From contig OX359246.1 of NCBI GenBank assembly GCA_947179485.1, positions 22,878,001 to 22,942,000 on the forward strand: 64,000 nt of DNA, given 5' to 3'. Origin of the DNA: Allacma fusca (taxonomy: Eukaryota > Arthropoda > Collembola > Symphypleona > Sminthuridae). The notes under the pieces are model-generated. The model was given only the letters and a program-made list of their open reading frames with translations. It did no database searches and was not told where the DNA came from. The translations under genes and the position numbers were made by a program. How positions within the stretch are numbered: the first letter of the stretch is position 1; every line of letters starts with the position of its first letter. Positions 1 through 9,605 of this stretch are shown in pieces.

Positions 1-949
1 AAATAATATTTGATTTTATGTGAAACCTTTATTCATACATTCTATTCTTACAAAGGGACTCCTCCCCTTATGAATTATATGGAGCTTGAAATAATCTGAG
101 AAGTCCAGATAAAATGTTTCTAACTGTGAGCTCTTTACTTGTAGAGATTTTTGTACGAAAACATCTTTGCGTCTATAGTGGAAATCAAATTGTACGGATT
201 TTACTCCGCTATAGTTTTTACCATTAAAAGAGGAAACATTACACAAATCAAAGTTTATTTCCTTCCAGGAGTGCTTTAATAAACAGAGCGTACCGTAATG
301 ACGATACAGGAGTGGTTACTGTCAAGGAATATAATTTGTAAGCTGTATTTGTTGATAATTCTGATTCCAAGTCGTTATGGTCAGTGAATGTGTGATAAGA
401 AAAAAAATTATTTTGATAGATCAGCATATATGTATGGATACAATAATTTCCCTATGGAATAATTATTAAACTCTGTACACACATCAGGAATATTCATACA
501 AAAATCTGTTCGTAAGCTCAAAAATAATTTCGAATTCACCTCAATATTACACTATATTGCACGAATCTTGAAAATCGTAACAAATGGGCTAACTGCAAAT
601 GTATATTTTTTCACCTACCGAATTGCATCAGTTGATGTAGAAACATTTTTAATGGCCAAACAAACTATATGTATATTAGGACAATATAAAACTCTCATAG
701 TTAAAATATGCTCCCAGAAGTTCTATCTACCTACATGTGAGTGGCCGCTTATAAACTTATAGATACACATAGCTGCAACTCGTAAAACATAATTTGGTAA
801 TTTTACACTTCATCAATTGATAAGTTAAGAATGTGATTACTAAAGTCCTGTTAAATGTTAAGTAGGTTTTTACAATGTTCGCCAGCTTCACGTGGGAATA
901 TGAAAATATCCAAAACTTGATGTAATCAACCCAACGAATTTCTCCTGCA
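1..949. other. intergenic, nothing recognised
   Basis: AT-rich DNA with only short open frames (the longest is 76 codons). None shows a recognisable domain, codon bias or convincing splice sites. I see no repeat or RNA gene here. Confidence 0.5.
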
Positions 950-950
950 G

Positions 951-1163
951 ACTCTTCAGTCGCAAACAAAAACATGCAAATAGTCACCTGGGGTATTTTC
1001 CCAGAATAAATTGCAGCTTAAGGTTATGCAGCAGAAGAGCTTTTCAAAGCCTTACGAACAATGTGTCCATGCCCATATTAGTAACAATGCTGCTGCCAAA
1101 ATGTACATAGGACTTTTTCATATTGAACATTTTCATGCCTTGTTTCACTTGTTGTAATGCTCT
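951..1163 (-). pseudogene. decayed exon copy of the neighbouring TMEM53/DUF829-like gene
   Basis: Read on the minus strand, this stretch matches exon 2 of the DUF829 gene at 20717-20991. Both share the NVQYE coding segment, then after a gap the segment around the aspartate/methionine-rich turn and the KALL..HN stretch. This copy lacks roughly 90 bp in the middle, including the bases that would code the catalytic-serine motif, and it carries frameshifts and a stop. A GT follows at the equivalent donor position. It lies downstream of the final exon of the intact gene, so it looks like the relic of a tandem duplicate. The similarity was seen by eye; no matching exons 1, 3 or 4 were found nearby. 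Confidence 0.6.
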
Positions 1164-1265
1164 GGTCAGTGACTGGAAAACCAGTGAAACGAGTTTCAAC
1201 TGGGTAAGATAGGAGAAGATCCAAAGATGAGCAAAAAATTGGCCTATCCTGAAACCTTTGACCAC

Positions 1266-2085
1266 ATTTTACTAAATGTCTTTCCTATTTACTTTAGGAA
1301 AAATGTATTTTCTCGCCTATCTTCTGCAAGTGGGCAAATTTTATGTTTATCCATTTCCTGTATAGGTACGTATTTTTGTATATTTCATTCCTTGCAAATT
1401 TACATTATCATATAGGGAAAGCTAACGATCTCATCTATTAAATAATTCCCGTAGTAAATTGCGAATTTAAGTTCCAGACTTATAAAATTCATTCCGCCGG
1501 GTTTGTTTGTAGTAATTTTGTCAGGGAGCTATCTCGCTAGGTGTCTACAGTACGTTGGGAATACTGGACACGAGCGTTGAATAGAGGAAGAGGGATTGTC
1601 ACAGGCTTGCTTACAAAAAATGCAATTTTTGACAGATGGGTGATATTGACTTCTAAATTATTACTATATTAAAACCTAACAAATCTGCAATAGATACATT
1701 TGTCGCTAATCCGATCTTCTTCATTTTTGCTACTGAGAATGAATTCCTCTCAAAGTATATGTTTATGTCCATCGCTCATGCCCACAATTGTAAACGTATG
1801 ATTATATTCATATCAATAAGAACTATTCAAAGTAATAATTAATTTCTTTAGTTTTCAGAGTTACGGAAATCACATGTCTATTGTGTCGCTTCAGCTCCGA
1901 GTAATTACCTCCTGGGATAAAAATAAAATAGTGGTATTATTTAAGATTCAATTCCAACGACTGTCTTTGAATTCCAATAGGCTGCTTCATGCTTAATGCT
2001 TTGTATAAAATTATTATTAGTTGCTGTTCTGTCCCCAAATATGAGTCTGTTAGATGTCCAACCCCAAAACGATAAAGCTTGTCAA
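1266..2085. other. intergenic, nothing recognised
   Basis: AT-rich sequence between the decayed exon copy and the 3' end of the DUF829 gene. I see no open frame with a recognisable domain and no repeat structure. Confidence 0.45.
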
Positions 2086-2091
2086 TTTATT
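2086..2091 (-). terminator. candidate polyadenylation signal of the DUF829 gene
   Basis: AATAAA on the minus strand, about 93 bases past the stop codon of the last DUF829 exon. The spacing suits a 3' UTR signal, but the hexamer is common in DNA this AT-rich. Confidence 0.35.
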
Positions 2092-2183
2092 TTCTACGTA
2101 ATCCAAAGATACTGATAACATGATTATAATAAAGTTTCTCACTCCGTGGGCTTATTGCTCGGGTATCACTTACATATATGTAT

Positions 2184-2426
2184 CTACCATTCAAAGTTTA
2201 CCGTTTTGAAGCAGCACTTATGTTTACAGCTGGGAAATGCACTTACATACGTGTAAAAATTAAACTGATTTCTAATACTCGCTATGCTGAAGCTATCATT
2301 GCATAATCCGTTGGGGAATAACAACTTCAGATCCGACAGGAAATGCTGTAATGCAGTATTGTACTCCTCCGTGTGATAATGTAGGTGGCAAACATGTGCC
2401 GAGTGGTCCCAAAGATGCAAGTCCAC
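2184..2426 (-). CDS. TMEM53/DUF829-like protein, exon 4 (C-terminal, catalytic His)
   Basis: This is the last coding exon of the gene whose exons 1-3 lie at 20283-21450. It begins after a TTTTTAG acceptor in phase 0, exactly the phase left by exon 3, and codes residues 235-314 before a stop. The segment DHSAHVCHLHYHTEEY matches the family's C-terminal histidine motif (S-x-HV-x-H...P/T-x-x-Y), which supplies the predicted catalytic His (about H245). It is separated from exon 3 by about 17.9 kb, nearly all of it a sense-opposed LTR retrotransposon. The coding sequence is open and shows no damage. Whether the very long intron is still spliced cannot be seen. Confidence 0.75.
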   Translation of the reverse strand: MDLHLWDHSAHVCHLHYHTEEYNTALQHFLSDLKLLFPNGLCNDSFSIASIRNQFNFYTYVSAFPSCKHKCCFKTVNFEW

Positions 2427-2714
2427 CTAAAAAACGTTGAGTTCGATTGTTAGATACACATTGAACTTATGTATTCAAATACCACGTATTCTGATTACAG
2501 TATAAGGGAACTTCTGTCGGGCATTTGTAGAAATTATATAGATATAGTACGGTACTTTACGTATAACGATGAGGTTGACCAGTGCCGCCCGTATAGCACT
2601 CGGTCCATGCATTTGATATTATTTACCTTTTCTTATTGTTTTGCGTAATGTTTATTTACCTTTGTTATCCTATCTTGCTCTTTGCATTTCTTGTGAGGAT
2701 CCGAGTAAGTATGT

Positions 2715-2905
2715 ACTCGCATGTGTTATGCGAGTTAGTAGGTCTGACTCCTACTAATTTAAATTTATTGAGTAATTTCAGGAATCATTTTTATTATGTA
2801 TTCCTTTATATTTATATGGGGTTAGGAGCCCCTTTGACCACTATTTGCAATAGTGGCTACTTTTAGGGAATCACTGCAATTTCCAGGGTATAAATACCCT
2901 GGAAA
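2715..2905. promoter_or_regulatory. run of short perfect palindromes in U3, ending at the TATA box
   Basis: Four inverted repeats follow one another. Eight-base arms lie at 2715-2722/2728-2735, at 2735-2742/2750-2757 and at 2838-2845/2849-2856. Twelve-base arms at 2880-2891/2894-2905 are centred on the TATA box itself. They could be protein-binding sites or fold in the transcript from the upstream LTR copy. The 2838-2856 palindrome is also kept in the diverged LTR fragment at 19788-20074. The function is inferred only from the symmetry. Confidence 0.5.
2889..2896 (+). promoter_or_regulatory. LTR TATA box (repeated at 19271-19278)
   Basis: TATAAATA lies at the centre of a 12-base-arm palindrome. 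A TCATCC start-site-like motif at 2917-2922 places its A 30 bases downstream, the usual TATA-to-start distance. The same arrangement exists 16,382 bases downstream in the right LTR. Confidence 0.7.
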
Positions 2906-3029
2906 ACACAAGGCTATCATCCACTAATCTTTTGGCCCTTGTAGTGTTCAGATCCCTTTTTTTTGAGACCTGTGGTGTAACTTGTATCAGTCACCACTCC
3001 CCTTTTTATTTTATTGTATTATTTTGTAG

Positions 3030-3079
3030 ATGTACTACGTTGTAGTACATATGTATTAGTACACTTTACTTGAAATAAA
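3030..3079 (+). terminator. LTR poly(A) signal with upstream hairpin (repeated at 19412-19461)
   Basis: AATAAA at 3074-3079 marks the probable end of R. Just upstream, 3030-3038 and 3042-3050 are perfect nine-base inverted arms with a three-base loop, so the transcript can form a small hairpin next to the signal, as in some retroviral R regions. Confidence 0.6.
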
Positions 3080-3405
3080 CTTTATTTAATTGTTTTTGTT
3101 ATATATACATACATAATTGAGAATCTCCGAGAACACATTATTACCTGCATCCTACGTACATACATATATCTTTGTGCAGATATATATTCCATACCTGAGT
3201 ACCTACCCTATACCCATTATCTCTCTTTGTTTATAGTGTTAACTCTGTTGGTTTTCCACTTGTTAACTCTAACCCTTTTCTAACCAACCCTATTTTGTAT
3301 TATTACCTTACCATACCTTGCCATCTATCTTTGCCTTCCCTAACCAAAGTGCTCTGAAGTACATATTAGCTTATTGCTAGTACTTGGTCCAGATTCCATC
3401 CGACA

Positions 3406-4168
3406 AAATCTTAGGTGCGGGGTAGAAACCTGTTAACCCTTTATCATCCCATTGTCGGACCTGGGGTAACTTTGGACTTCTGAAGTGGACCTCCTGGGGC
3501 ATTCTGGAATTTATTTTTGGAACTTCTACAGGTAAGTAGAAATTTCTATAAGTACTTCTCTACTTTTCTATACCTATATTTTTCATTTTCGGAAATAGTT
3601 CCAAATTTTGAAAATTATTTTCATATTAGGGAATATAGGGTTCCAATACCTCTTTTTGAAGGAAATTTATTGCTTAGTCGAAATAGGATAATTTGAGAAT
3701 TTTTGAAGATTGCATTAAGTGAATAGCATTATTCTCTCTACTTCTACTGCTATTTCTTTATACTGCTTAACATAAATTACCTTATTATCCCTCCTTTAAC
3801 TACTCGGTTGACGGGTACACTTGTCAGACTTACGCAACCACGTGTCTAATTGTAAGTAATGACAGTGTTTGGGGCAACCAGTAGCTTCTAATTTCCTTGT
3901 ACCCATATCTTACCTGAACCTTTTATTTACATATCCTTCCCTTTTGCTAGCATACCGGCTTAGCATACATAATAGCTTTTTTTGTCAGTTAATTAGTACT
4001 TTTCCGTGGCTATTATTTATCAGAGTAGATAATTTCCCTCATTGTTGTTCAACTTAGTATTTCAAGTTGGATAACTTAATATCGTTAGGGTTATTACTAC
4101 TGGTGGTAGTTGCCGAAGTTCTAACGTTCCTCTCATATCTCTTTGCGAGTTATTCCGCTCCCATTACC
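3406..4168 (+). other. untranslated leader of the retrotransposon
   Basis: Pyrimidine-rich, without long open frames up to the Gag start. It should hold the primer-binding site and packaging signals. The bases directly after the LTR (AAATCTTAGGTGCGG) do not show the TGG expected for pairing to a tRNA CCA end, so the primer is unidentified. A second TGTCGG lies near 3453. Confidence 0.55.
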
Positions 4169-5050
4169 ATGGATCAGGCACTTATTAATGCAGCTGTGCA
4201 AGCAGCTTTGCAATATCTTGCTGCGAATCCTGTCCAAGGATTAGGGCAGAATGCTTCTCATGAGTATCATATGATCCAGAATTTTAGGAAATATGATGGT
4301 TCGCATGCAGCTAGTCAGTGGATTGCTGAATTTAACAGAGAACGTGCTGCATATAATCTGAATACATTATGGGCTATACGTAATTTAGATAGACTGTTGA
4401 CAGGGACTCCTGCTACATGGTGGCGATCACAGCGAGGTCCTTATTTTGCCGCAGTAGATGCTAACGCTGCTGATGCTGATGCTCAGTGGTTATTGGTTAG
4501 TGATGCATTTAGGAATTTCTTCAGTGATAATAATTTGAAAGAATTAGCTAGGTCAGAGAATGACAGTATTAAGTATAAAGTTGGTGAAGATACTTTATGC
4601 TATATCACCAAGAAGGTAGATTGCTTTACTCGCATGAATCCTGTGATGCCTATCAGCGAACAGATTCGTTATATCTTGTTAGGTCTTCCTATTGAGATTA
4701 GGCCATTTATTTCTGATGTAGATACTGTTGATCAGCTTTTCCGCAAGCTGAATAATCACATTGCTTTAAATATTCCTAAGGTCAGGAATATTGGTGAATC
4801 CTCTCAGCATAGTCCGCAAGTTAGGAAGTTCGATTCAAAGGATAGTAAGCCTTATAGAAGTATTGAGGGATTAAGGATCCCAACTTATTCAGATGAACAC
4901 AGGAGATCCTGTGTTGATAAGAACGGAAAGAGGCTTTGCTTGGAATGCAAGTCGCCTAACCATGCCGTTAGAAATTGTTTTAAGCTTTGCGCCGCACAGG
5001 GAATTGCTATTCCTGAGTGGGGAAAGAAGAATGATGACTCAAAAAACTAG
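4169..5050 (+). CDS. gag: Gag polyprotein, copy 1 (full length)
   Basis: This 293-residue nucleocapsid-type protein forms the particle that packages the element RNA. I chose the ATG at 4169 because it has a strong context (ACCATGG); the frame is open further upstream but without another ATG. The central part reads as a helical capsid domain (the Q-N-F-x-x-Y/D-G-S..W segment, then L-W-A-x-x-x-L..G-T-x-A-x-W-W). The C-terminal end carries one CCHC zinc knuckle, C-x2-C-x4-H-x4-C, followed by a basic tail. The stop TAG at 5048 overlaps a -1 frameshift signal that leads into Pol. This is the only copy with the native N-terminus. Confidence 0.9.
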   Translation: MDQALINAAVQAALQYLAANPVQGLGQNASHEYHMIQNFRKYDGSHAASQWIAEFNRERAAYNLNTLWAIRNLDRLLTGTPATWWRSQRGPYFAAVDANAADADAQWLLVSDAFRNFFSDNNLKELARSENDSIKYKVGEDTLCYITKKVDCFTRMNPVMPISEQIRYILLGLPIEIRPFISDVDTVDQLFRKLNNHIALNIPKVRNIGESSQHSPQVRKFDSKDSKPYRSIEGLRIPTYSDEHRRSCVDKNGKRLCLECKSPNHAVRNCFKLCAAQGIAIPEWGKKNDDSKN

Positions 5051-5087
5051 GTAGCCTTGGTATGCGGGTACGCAAGGCTGGTCCTAG
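5041..5087 (+). promoter_or_regulatory. programmed -1 ribosomal frameshift signal, copy 1
   Basis: The Gag frame reads TCA AAA AAC TAG, so the heptamer A AAA AAC (5041-5047) sits directly before the stop. Slipping back one base continues into the Pol frame, which is open from 5038. A hairpin follows: AGCCTTG (5053-5059) pairs with CAAGGCT (5073-5079), leaving a five-base spacer, the spacing typical of -1 sites. CTAGG (5047-5051) can also pair with CCTAG (5083-5087). This sets the Gag to Gag-Pol ratio in known systems; here it is read from sequence only. Confidence 0.85.
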
Positions 5088-8000
5088 GGAAGTGAGTCAA
5101 AATAATTGTCAATCTTGGGTTGATAAGTTTAGTCATAGAAATAAATATTCATTGTTAGATTTAGATAAGACAGATATACCATCATCTAATGGTAGTTTAT
5201 GTGGTAATGTTTCAATGGGATCGGTCCGTATACGGACATTGGCAATAGACGATGATATTGTTTGGCCTGTTAATATTGCTGGGAAACCAGACTTGAAGAT
5301 TAAAGGCTTTGTTGATACAGGAGCTGATATAACTATAATACATCCAGACATTCTTGATATGCTAGGAAACTGTTACCCTAGATATTCCTGTACTCCTATC
5401 CATGCCACTTTATCGGTCTCAGGTGAAAAGTATTGTATTATTTCTGAATATGTTAATTTAGAATTAGAAAACGAACGTTTTGGTCGGTGCGTTTGGAAAG
5501 TTTATGTTGTGCCAAACGTTACTTCAGCTTTGACTGTAGGAAAGGATTTTCTTAAGTATTTCAAGGCGATTGTAGATTGCGACGAAGGTCGTGTTTATTT
5601 TAAATCCCATCCAAATGATGAGGATAGTCATGCTGATATTAAAGTTTGCAATTTGAAAGCAAAGAAATCTAAGAAGTATTTAAAGCCTAAACCTAAGGAG
5701 CAGGTCGTTAGTCCTAAACCAAAGGGGAAGGTAAATTATCCTAAACCTGAGGTAAAGGTAGATAAACCAGTTCCGAAGGTGAAGGAAGAGAAATTATATT
5801 TTGAAAGAGATGTTTCAGTTAGTAGTGATAATGATTCCCTTAAGGATATTAATTTCTTTGATGCTAATTCAGTAGATGCTAAGTTTTACACACAACTGAA
5901 AGATAAAGTTCCAATTCCTGATATCTTTCCTAAGCTTGCCAAATCTAAAGTTCCCTATGTAAGTACCAAGAGACCATTTAAGATCCAGCCTAATTCATTC
6001 CATAGAATATTAGTACATGTTCCTGGTCGACATAATGGAGATATCATTGTTGACAGAAACGAGGAACTTTTACATAGTGAAGGAATTCTTACTGTCTCTT
6101 GTGTAACCCATTGTAAGGATGGGCAAGCTGTAGTATGGGTCATTAACACGAATAGTTGCCCAGTTGTTTTAAGCCCTTGTCGGGAATTTAGCACTTATGA
6201 TATTTGTCAGAGCAATGATCGGGTTGTTTCCCTTTCTGCACTAAATATAGGCAATGATGGGACGAAGTCTGAGCCTGCTATTATTACAGAATTTAATGAT
6301 GAAGAATTAGACGAATTTAATTTTGGTCCTACTTTGACGGACGATATGAAGTCTCTTTTGATTAACGTTTTAGTTAGAAATCGTAGTGTTTTTGCGTTTA
6401 AAGACGAGGATATCTCTTGCATCGTTGATCAGTTTGGTAAACCTATCCAAGCTAGATTTACGTTAAAGGATGATATTCCTGTTACTTGTAATCCGTTTAG
6501 GCATTCTCCTGAAGCGGAAAGGATTATTGATGAACAGTTTGATAGAGAAGTTAAATTAGGATGGGCTGAGCCCGGTAATGGTCCATACGCTGCTCCTTGT
6601 CTTTTGGTTATACGAGGAAAGAAGAAAAGAGCTGTTATGGATTACCGTTCTGTCAATAAGAAGATTGTTCCATTTAGTTTTCCAGTTCCTAATTTACACA
6701 CTGTCCTTGATTCCTTTGCCGGTTCTTGTTGGTTTTCTAAAGTAGATTCTCCCGATGCGTTCAAACAAATTGAACTAGCTGAAGAATGTCGGGATTCATT
6801 AGCGTTTATCACTAGTAAACGTAAATTAAGACCAACTAGAGTTCCTTATGGGTCTGTTAATAGCCTTGCTATTTTTCAATCTGTGTTAAACCAAATTTTA
6901 GGTTTGTATAATTTAAGCGGCCTTGCAAATTACGTTGATGATAATGCCGTACATGGACCTGATTTTGAGACTCATTGCCAGCGATTAAATGAATTTTTAG
7001 CTGTATTAGTTAGACATCATGTAAAGCTTCGACCCAAGAAATGTTCATTTGGTTTTGAAGAGTTAGAGTATTTAGATCATATCGTTAGTAAGAACGGTAT
7101 TCGAATTGATTCCGAGAGATTGAAAGCTGTGAATGATTGGCCAGTGCCGTCTAATTCTAAAGAGATTAGATCATTTATTGGTTTTTGTGGTTTTTTTAGA
7201 AGACATATATGGCAGTTTTCTAAAATGGCAGGACCATTGCATGAGTTGACTAAAGATAATGTCGATTTCAAATGGTCATTTATAGAGCAACAGGCATTTG
7301 AATCTTTGAAGAATGCTATGATGTCTGTTCCTATTCTTGCGTATCCTTCTGAAGAAGGTAAATTAGAGATGTTTTGCGATGCATCACATAAACAGATAGG
7401 ATCTGTACTTATTCAGAATATTAAAGGTGTTCATCGAGCTATTTCTTTTTATGCTAAGAAGTTTGATAAGCATGCACTTAACTGGCAAATTATGGAGAAG
7501 GAGTGTTTTGCTATCATAATCAGCGCAGAGAAGTTTAGACCTTACATTTGGGGTAGAAAGGTCGACGTATACAACGATAATAGTTCATTACAGTGGTTAG
7601 TTAACTTACGAGATCCGAACGGACGCTTAGCTCGATGGGCTGCAAAATTGTCGCCTTATAATTTTGATATTTACCATATTCCTGGAAAATCAAACGTCGT
7701 TGCTGACGCTTTGTCCAGAGTTAACTTAGCCAAAGTATCTGTTTCTATTAATGCTCTTAAATCAAAGTTTCCTATATTTAGATTACGTTCTGTTCAAGCT
7801 CATGTAGATGAGAATATTCATGAAATTAATAACGAAGACGAGTTATTTACTTATTGCAAGGATGTAGAGAAGGAGAACTTTGTAGCAGTACAAAGGAAGG
7901 ATCCTGATCTATGTCGTATTATAAAGTCATTAAAAGGCAGTGAAGATGAGACTGTCAATATTTCTGGAAAATATAATGCCAATTATTGTTTAATTGATGA

Positions 8001-8781
8001 TGTTTTGTACCGAGCTAATTACGATCCTGATGGAGTTCTGTGGTTATTAGTTATTCCTAAAGAGTTACGATTAAAGATTTTTAACGAATTTCATTGTAAG
8101 GAGTTATCTCACTTAGGTTTAGATAAAACTTATGTTGCTATGAGTATGAGGTATTTATGGCCTGGCATGTATCGAGATGTTAGACGTTGGACGCAAGCTT
8201 GTAAGACTTGTAAATTCTTCAATGTTGCGCATACCAAAAGGTCAGGACCTCTTATTTCTATGATGACTCCAGTTGATCCGTTTGTTCGCATTTCTCTTGA
8301 TTTTATAGGACCGTTAGTCGAGACTCGATCTGGTAACAGGCATGCGCTTGTTATCATTGATCAAGCGACTCGATGGGCGGAAATAATTCCTACGCCAGAT
8401 CAGACTTCTGAGTCTGTTATTAGAGCTTATCGTAATGTTTACGCTGCTAGATATGGTCACGTGGACGTACAAGTTTTAGACAATGCTGCTAACTTTACGT
8501 CCGGTGCATATATGGAATATTGTAAGTCAGAAGGTATTATTTTGAAGTTTATTAGTCCTCATCATCCAGCTTCTAATGCATTCGTCGAACGGTCTAACGG
8601 AACGTTCAAAGATATGTTAGCTAAGCTAGTCAATGTACAACATGATAATTGGGATGAGTTGATACCTCAAGCTGTACATAGTTACAATATTTCCAAGCAT
8701 TCTACAACAGGCTTTAGTCCTTATTACTTGTTGTATGGTAAACATCCGAGTCCAAGGATTAGGGCAGAATGCTTCTCATGA
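5047..8781 (+). CDS. pol: Pol polyprotein, copy 1 (integrase C-terminus replaced)
   Basis: Reached by -1 frameshifting from Gag; the in-frame ATG at 5062 is probably not the natural start. Counting from that ATG: aspartic protease with DTGAD at 85-89; a linker; reverse transcriptase with its first Asp at 562 and YVDD at 624-627; RNase H with D773, E814, D839 and D882; integrase zinc domain H1011-x5-H1017 and C1047-x2-C1050; and catalytic D1080, D1140 and E1176 (D-x35-E). All catalytic residues are present. After residue about 1230 the frame crosses the tandem junction and stops eight codons later, so the GPY/F module and C-terminal tail are missing. It could still yield protease, RT and RNase H. 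Confidence 0.9.
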   Translation, partial: LGSLGMRVRKAGPREVSQNNCQSWVDKFSHRNKYSLLDLDKTDIPSSNGSLCGNVSMGSVRIRTLAIDDDIVWPVNIAGKPDLKIKGFVDTGADITIIHPDILDMLGNCYPRYSCTPIHATLSVSGEKYCIISEYVNLELENERFGRCVWKVYVVPNVTSALTVGKDFLKYFKAIVDCDEGRVYFKSHPNDEDSHADIKVCNLKAKKSKKYLKPKPKEQVVSPKPKGKVNYPKPEVKVDKPVPKVKEEKLYFERDVSVSSDNDSLKDINFFDANSVDAKFYTQLKDKVPIPDIFPKLAKSKVPYVSTKRPFKIQPNSFHRILVHVPGRHNGDIIVDRNEELLHSEGILTVSCVTHCKDGQAVVWVINTNSCPVVLSPCREFSTYDICQSNDRVVSLSALNIGNDGTKSEPAIITEFNDEELDEFNFGPTLTDDMKSLLINVLVRNRSVFAFKDEDISCIVDQFGKPIQARFTLKDDIPVTCNPFRHSPEAERIIDEQFDREVKLGWAEPGNGPYAAPCLLVIRGKKKRAVMDYRSVNKKIVPFSFPVPNLHTVLDSFAGSCWFSKVDSPDAFKQIELAEECRDSLAFITSKRKLRPTRVPYGSVNSLAIFQSVLNQILGLYNLSGLANYVDDNAVHGPDFETHCQRLNEFLAVLVRHHVKLRPKKCSFGFEELEYLDHIVSKNGIRIDSERLKAVNDWPVPSNSKEIRSFIGFCGFFRRHIWQFSKMAGPLHELTKDNVDFKWSFIEQQAFESLKNAMMSVPILAYPSEEGKLEMFCDASHKQIGSVLIQNIKGVHRAISFYAKKFDKHALNWQIMEKECFAIIISAEKFRPYIWGRKVDVYNDNSSLQWLVNLRDPNGRLARWAAKLSPYNFDIYHIPGKSNVVADALSRVNLAKVSVSINALKSKFPIFRLRSVQAHVDENIHEINNEDELFTYCKDVEKENFVAVQRKDPDLCRIIKSLKGSEDETVNISGKYNANYCLIDDVLYRANYDPDGVLWLLVIPKELRLKIFNEFHCKELSHLGLDKTYVAMSMRYLWPGMYRDVRRWTQACKTCKFFNVAHTKRSGPLISMMTPVDPFVRISLDFIGPLVETRSGNRHALVIIDQATRWAEIIPTPDQTSESVIRAYRNVYAARYGHVDVQVLDNAANFTSGAYMEYCKSEGIILKFISPHHPASNAFVERSNGTFKDMLAKLVNVQHDNWDELIPQAVHSYNISKHSTTGFSPYYLLYGKHPSPRIRAECFS

Positions 8782-9568
8782 GTATCATATGATCCAGAAT
8801 TTTAGGAAATATGATGGTTCGCATGCAGCTAGTCAGTGGATTGCTGAATTTAACAGAGAACGTGCTGCATATAATCTGAATACATTATGGGCTATACGTA
8901 ATTTAGATAGACTGTTGACAGGGACTCCTGCTACATGGTGGCGATCACAGCGAGGTCCTTATTTTGCCGCAGTAGATGCTAACGCTGCTGATGCTGATGC
9001 TCAGTGGTTATTGGTTAGTGATGCATTTAGGAATTTCTTCAGTGATAATAATTTGAAAGAATTAGCTAGGTCAGAGAATGACAGTATTAAGTATAAAGTT
9101 GGTGAAGATACTTTATGCTATATCACCAAGAAGGTAGATTGCTTTACTCGCATGAATCCTGTGATGCCTATCAGCGAACAGATTCGTTATATCTTGTTAG
9201 GTCTTCCTATTGAGATTAGGCCATTTATTTCTGATGTAGATACTGTTGATCAGCTTTTCCGCAAGCTGAATAATCACATTGCTTTAAATATTCCTAAGGT
9301 CAGGAATATTGGTGAATCCTCTCAGCATAGTCCGCAAGTTAGGAAGTTCGATTCAAAGGATAGTAAGCCTTATAGAAGTATTGAGGGATTAAGGATCCCA
9401 ACTTATTCAGATGAACACAGGAGATCCTGTGTTGATAAGAACGGAAAGAGGCTTTGCTTGGAATGCAAGTCGCCTAACCATGCCGTTAGAAATTGTTTTA
9501 AGCTTTGCGCCGCACAGGGAATTGCTATTCCTGAGTGGGGAAAGAAGAATGATGACTCAAAAAACTAG
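8735..9568 (+). CDS. gag: Gag copy 2 (N-terminally truncated)
   Basis: Identical to Gag copy 1 from residue 23 onward, but the native N-terminus is lost at the tandem junction. An ATG in the overlapping frame of Pol copy 1 (8735) supplies a short six-residue replacement, giving 277 residues with the CCHC knuckle intact. It overlaps the end of Pol copy 1 by 47 bases in another frame. It has no known way to be translated from the genomic transcript, apart from internal initiation or a spliced or 5'-truncated RNA. Confidence 0.8.
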   Translation: MVNIRVQGLGQNASHEYHMIQNFRKYDGSHAASQWIAEFNRERAAYNLNTLWAIRNLDRLLTGTPATWWRSQRGPYFAAVDANAADADAQWLLVSDAFRNFFSDNNLKELARSENDSIKYKVGEDTLCYITKKVDCFTRMNPVMPISEQIRYILLGLPIEIRPFISDVDTVDQLFRKLNNHIALNIPKVRNIGESSQHSPQVRKFDSKDSKPYRSIEGLRIPTYSDEHRRSCVDKNGKRLCLECKSPNHAVRNCFKLCAAQGIAIPEWGKKNDDSKN

Positions 9569-9605
9569 GTAGCCTTGGTATGCGGGTACGCAAGGCTGGT
9601 CCTAG
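9559..9605 (+). promoter_or_regulatory. programmed -1 frameshift signal, copy 2
   Basis: Exact repeat of the heptamer and hairpin of copy 1, 4,518 bases downstream. Confidence 0.8.

Larger units (their letters stand above)
2515..3405 (+). repeat. left (5') LTR, 891 bp
   Basis: Begins TGTCGG and ends CCGACA. Except in its first ~70 bases it is almost identical to the right LTR; the one clear difference I found is T near 3231 versus C in the right copy. The first ~70 bases differ from the right LTR at roughly one position in five, including small indels. It has a TATA box at 2889, a likely start near 2919 and AATAAA at 3074, which gives U3 of about 404, R of about 180 and U5 of about 300 bases. 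A 76-codon open frame inside it has no known domain. Confidence 0.9.

Noticed and set aside
2505..2514. Target-site duplication of the gypsy element
   Set aside because: The bases before the left LTR (ACTTC) do not recur after the right LTR or after the older LTR fragment.
2636..2866. 76-codon open frame inside the LTR
   Set aside because: It lies in U3, is repeated identically in the right LTR, starts from a non-ATG codon and has no recognised domain.
3406..3425. tRNA primer-binding site after the left LTR
   Set aside because: The sequence lacks TGG at or near its start and I could not match it to any tRNA 3' end. The first transcript bases do not complement it convincingly either, so neither tRNA priming nor self-priming is claimed.
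4067..4168. Hydrophobic N-terminal extension of Gag (34 codons) that could be read as a signal peptide
   Set aside because: It begins at TTG and has no ATG. The ATG at 4169 has a strong context, and gypsy Gag proteins do not start with a signal sequence.
8735..8781. Read-through from Pol copy 1 into Gag copy 2 as one fused polyprotein
   Set aside because: The frames differ and Pol stops at 8779-8781. No slippery heptamer is seen at the junction, so a fusion is not supported.
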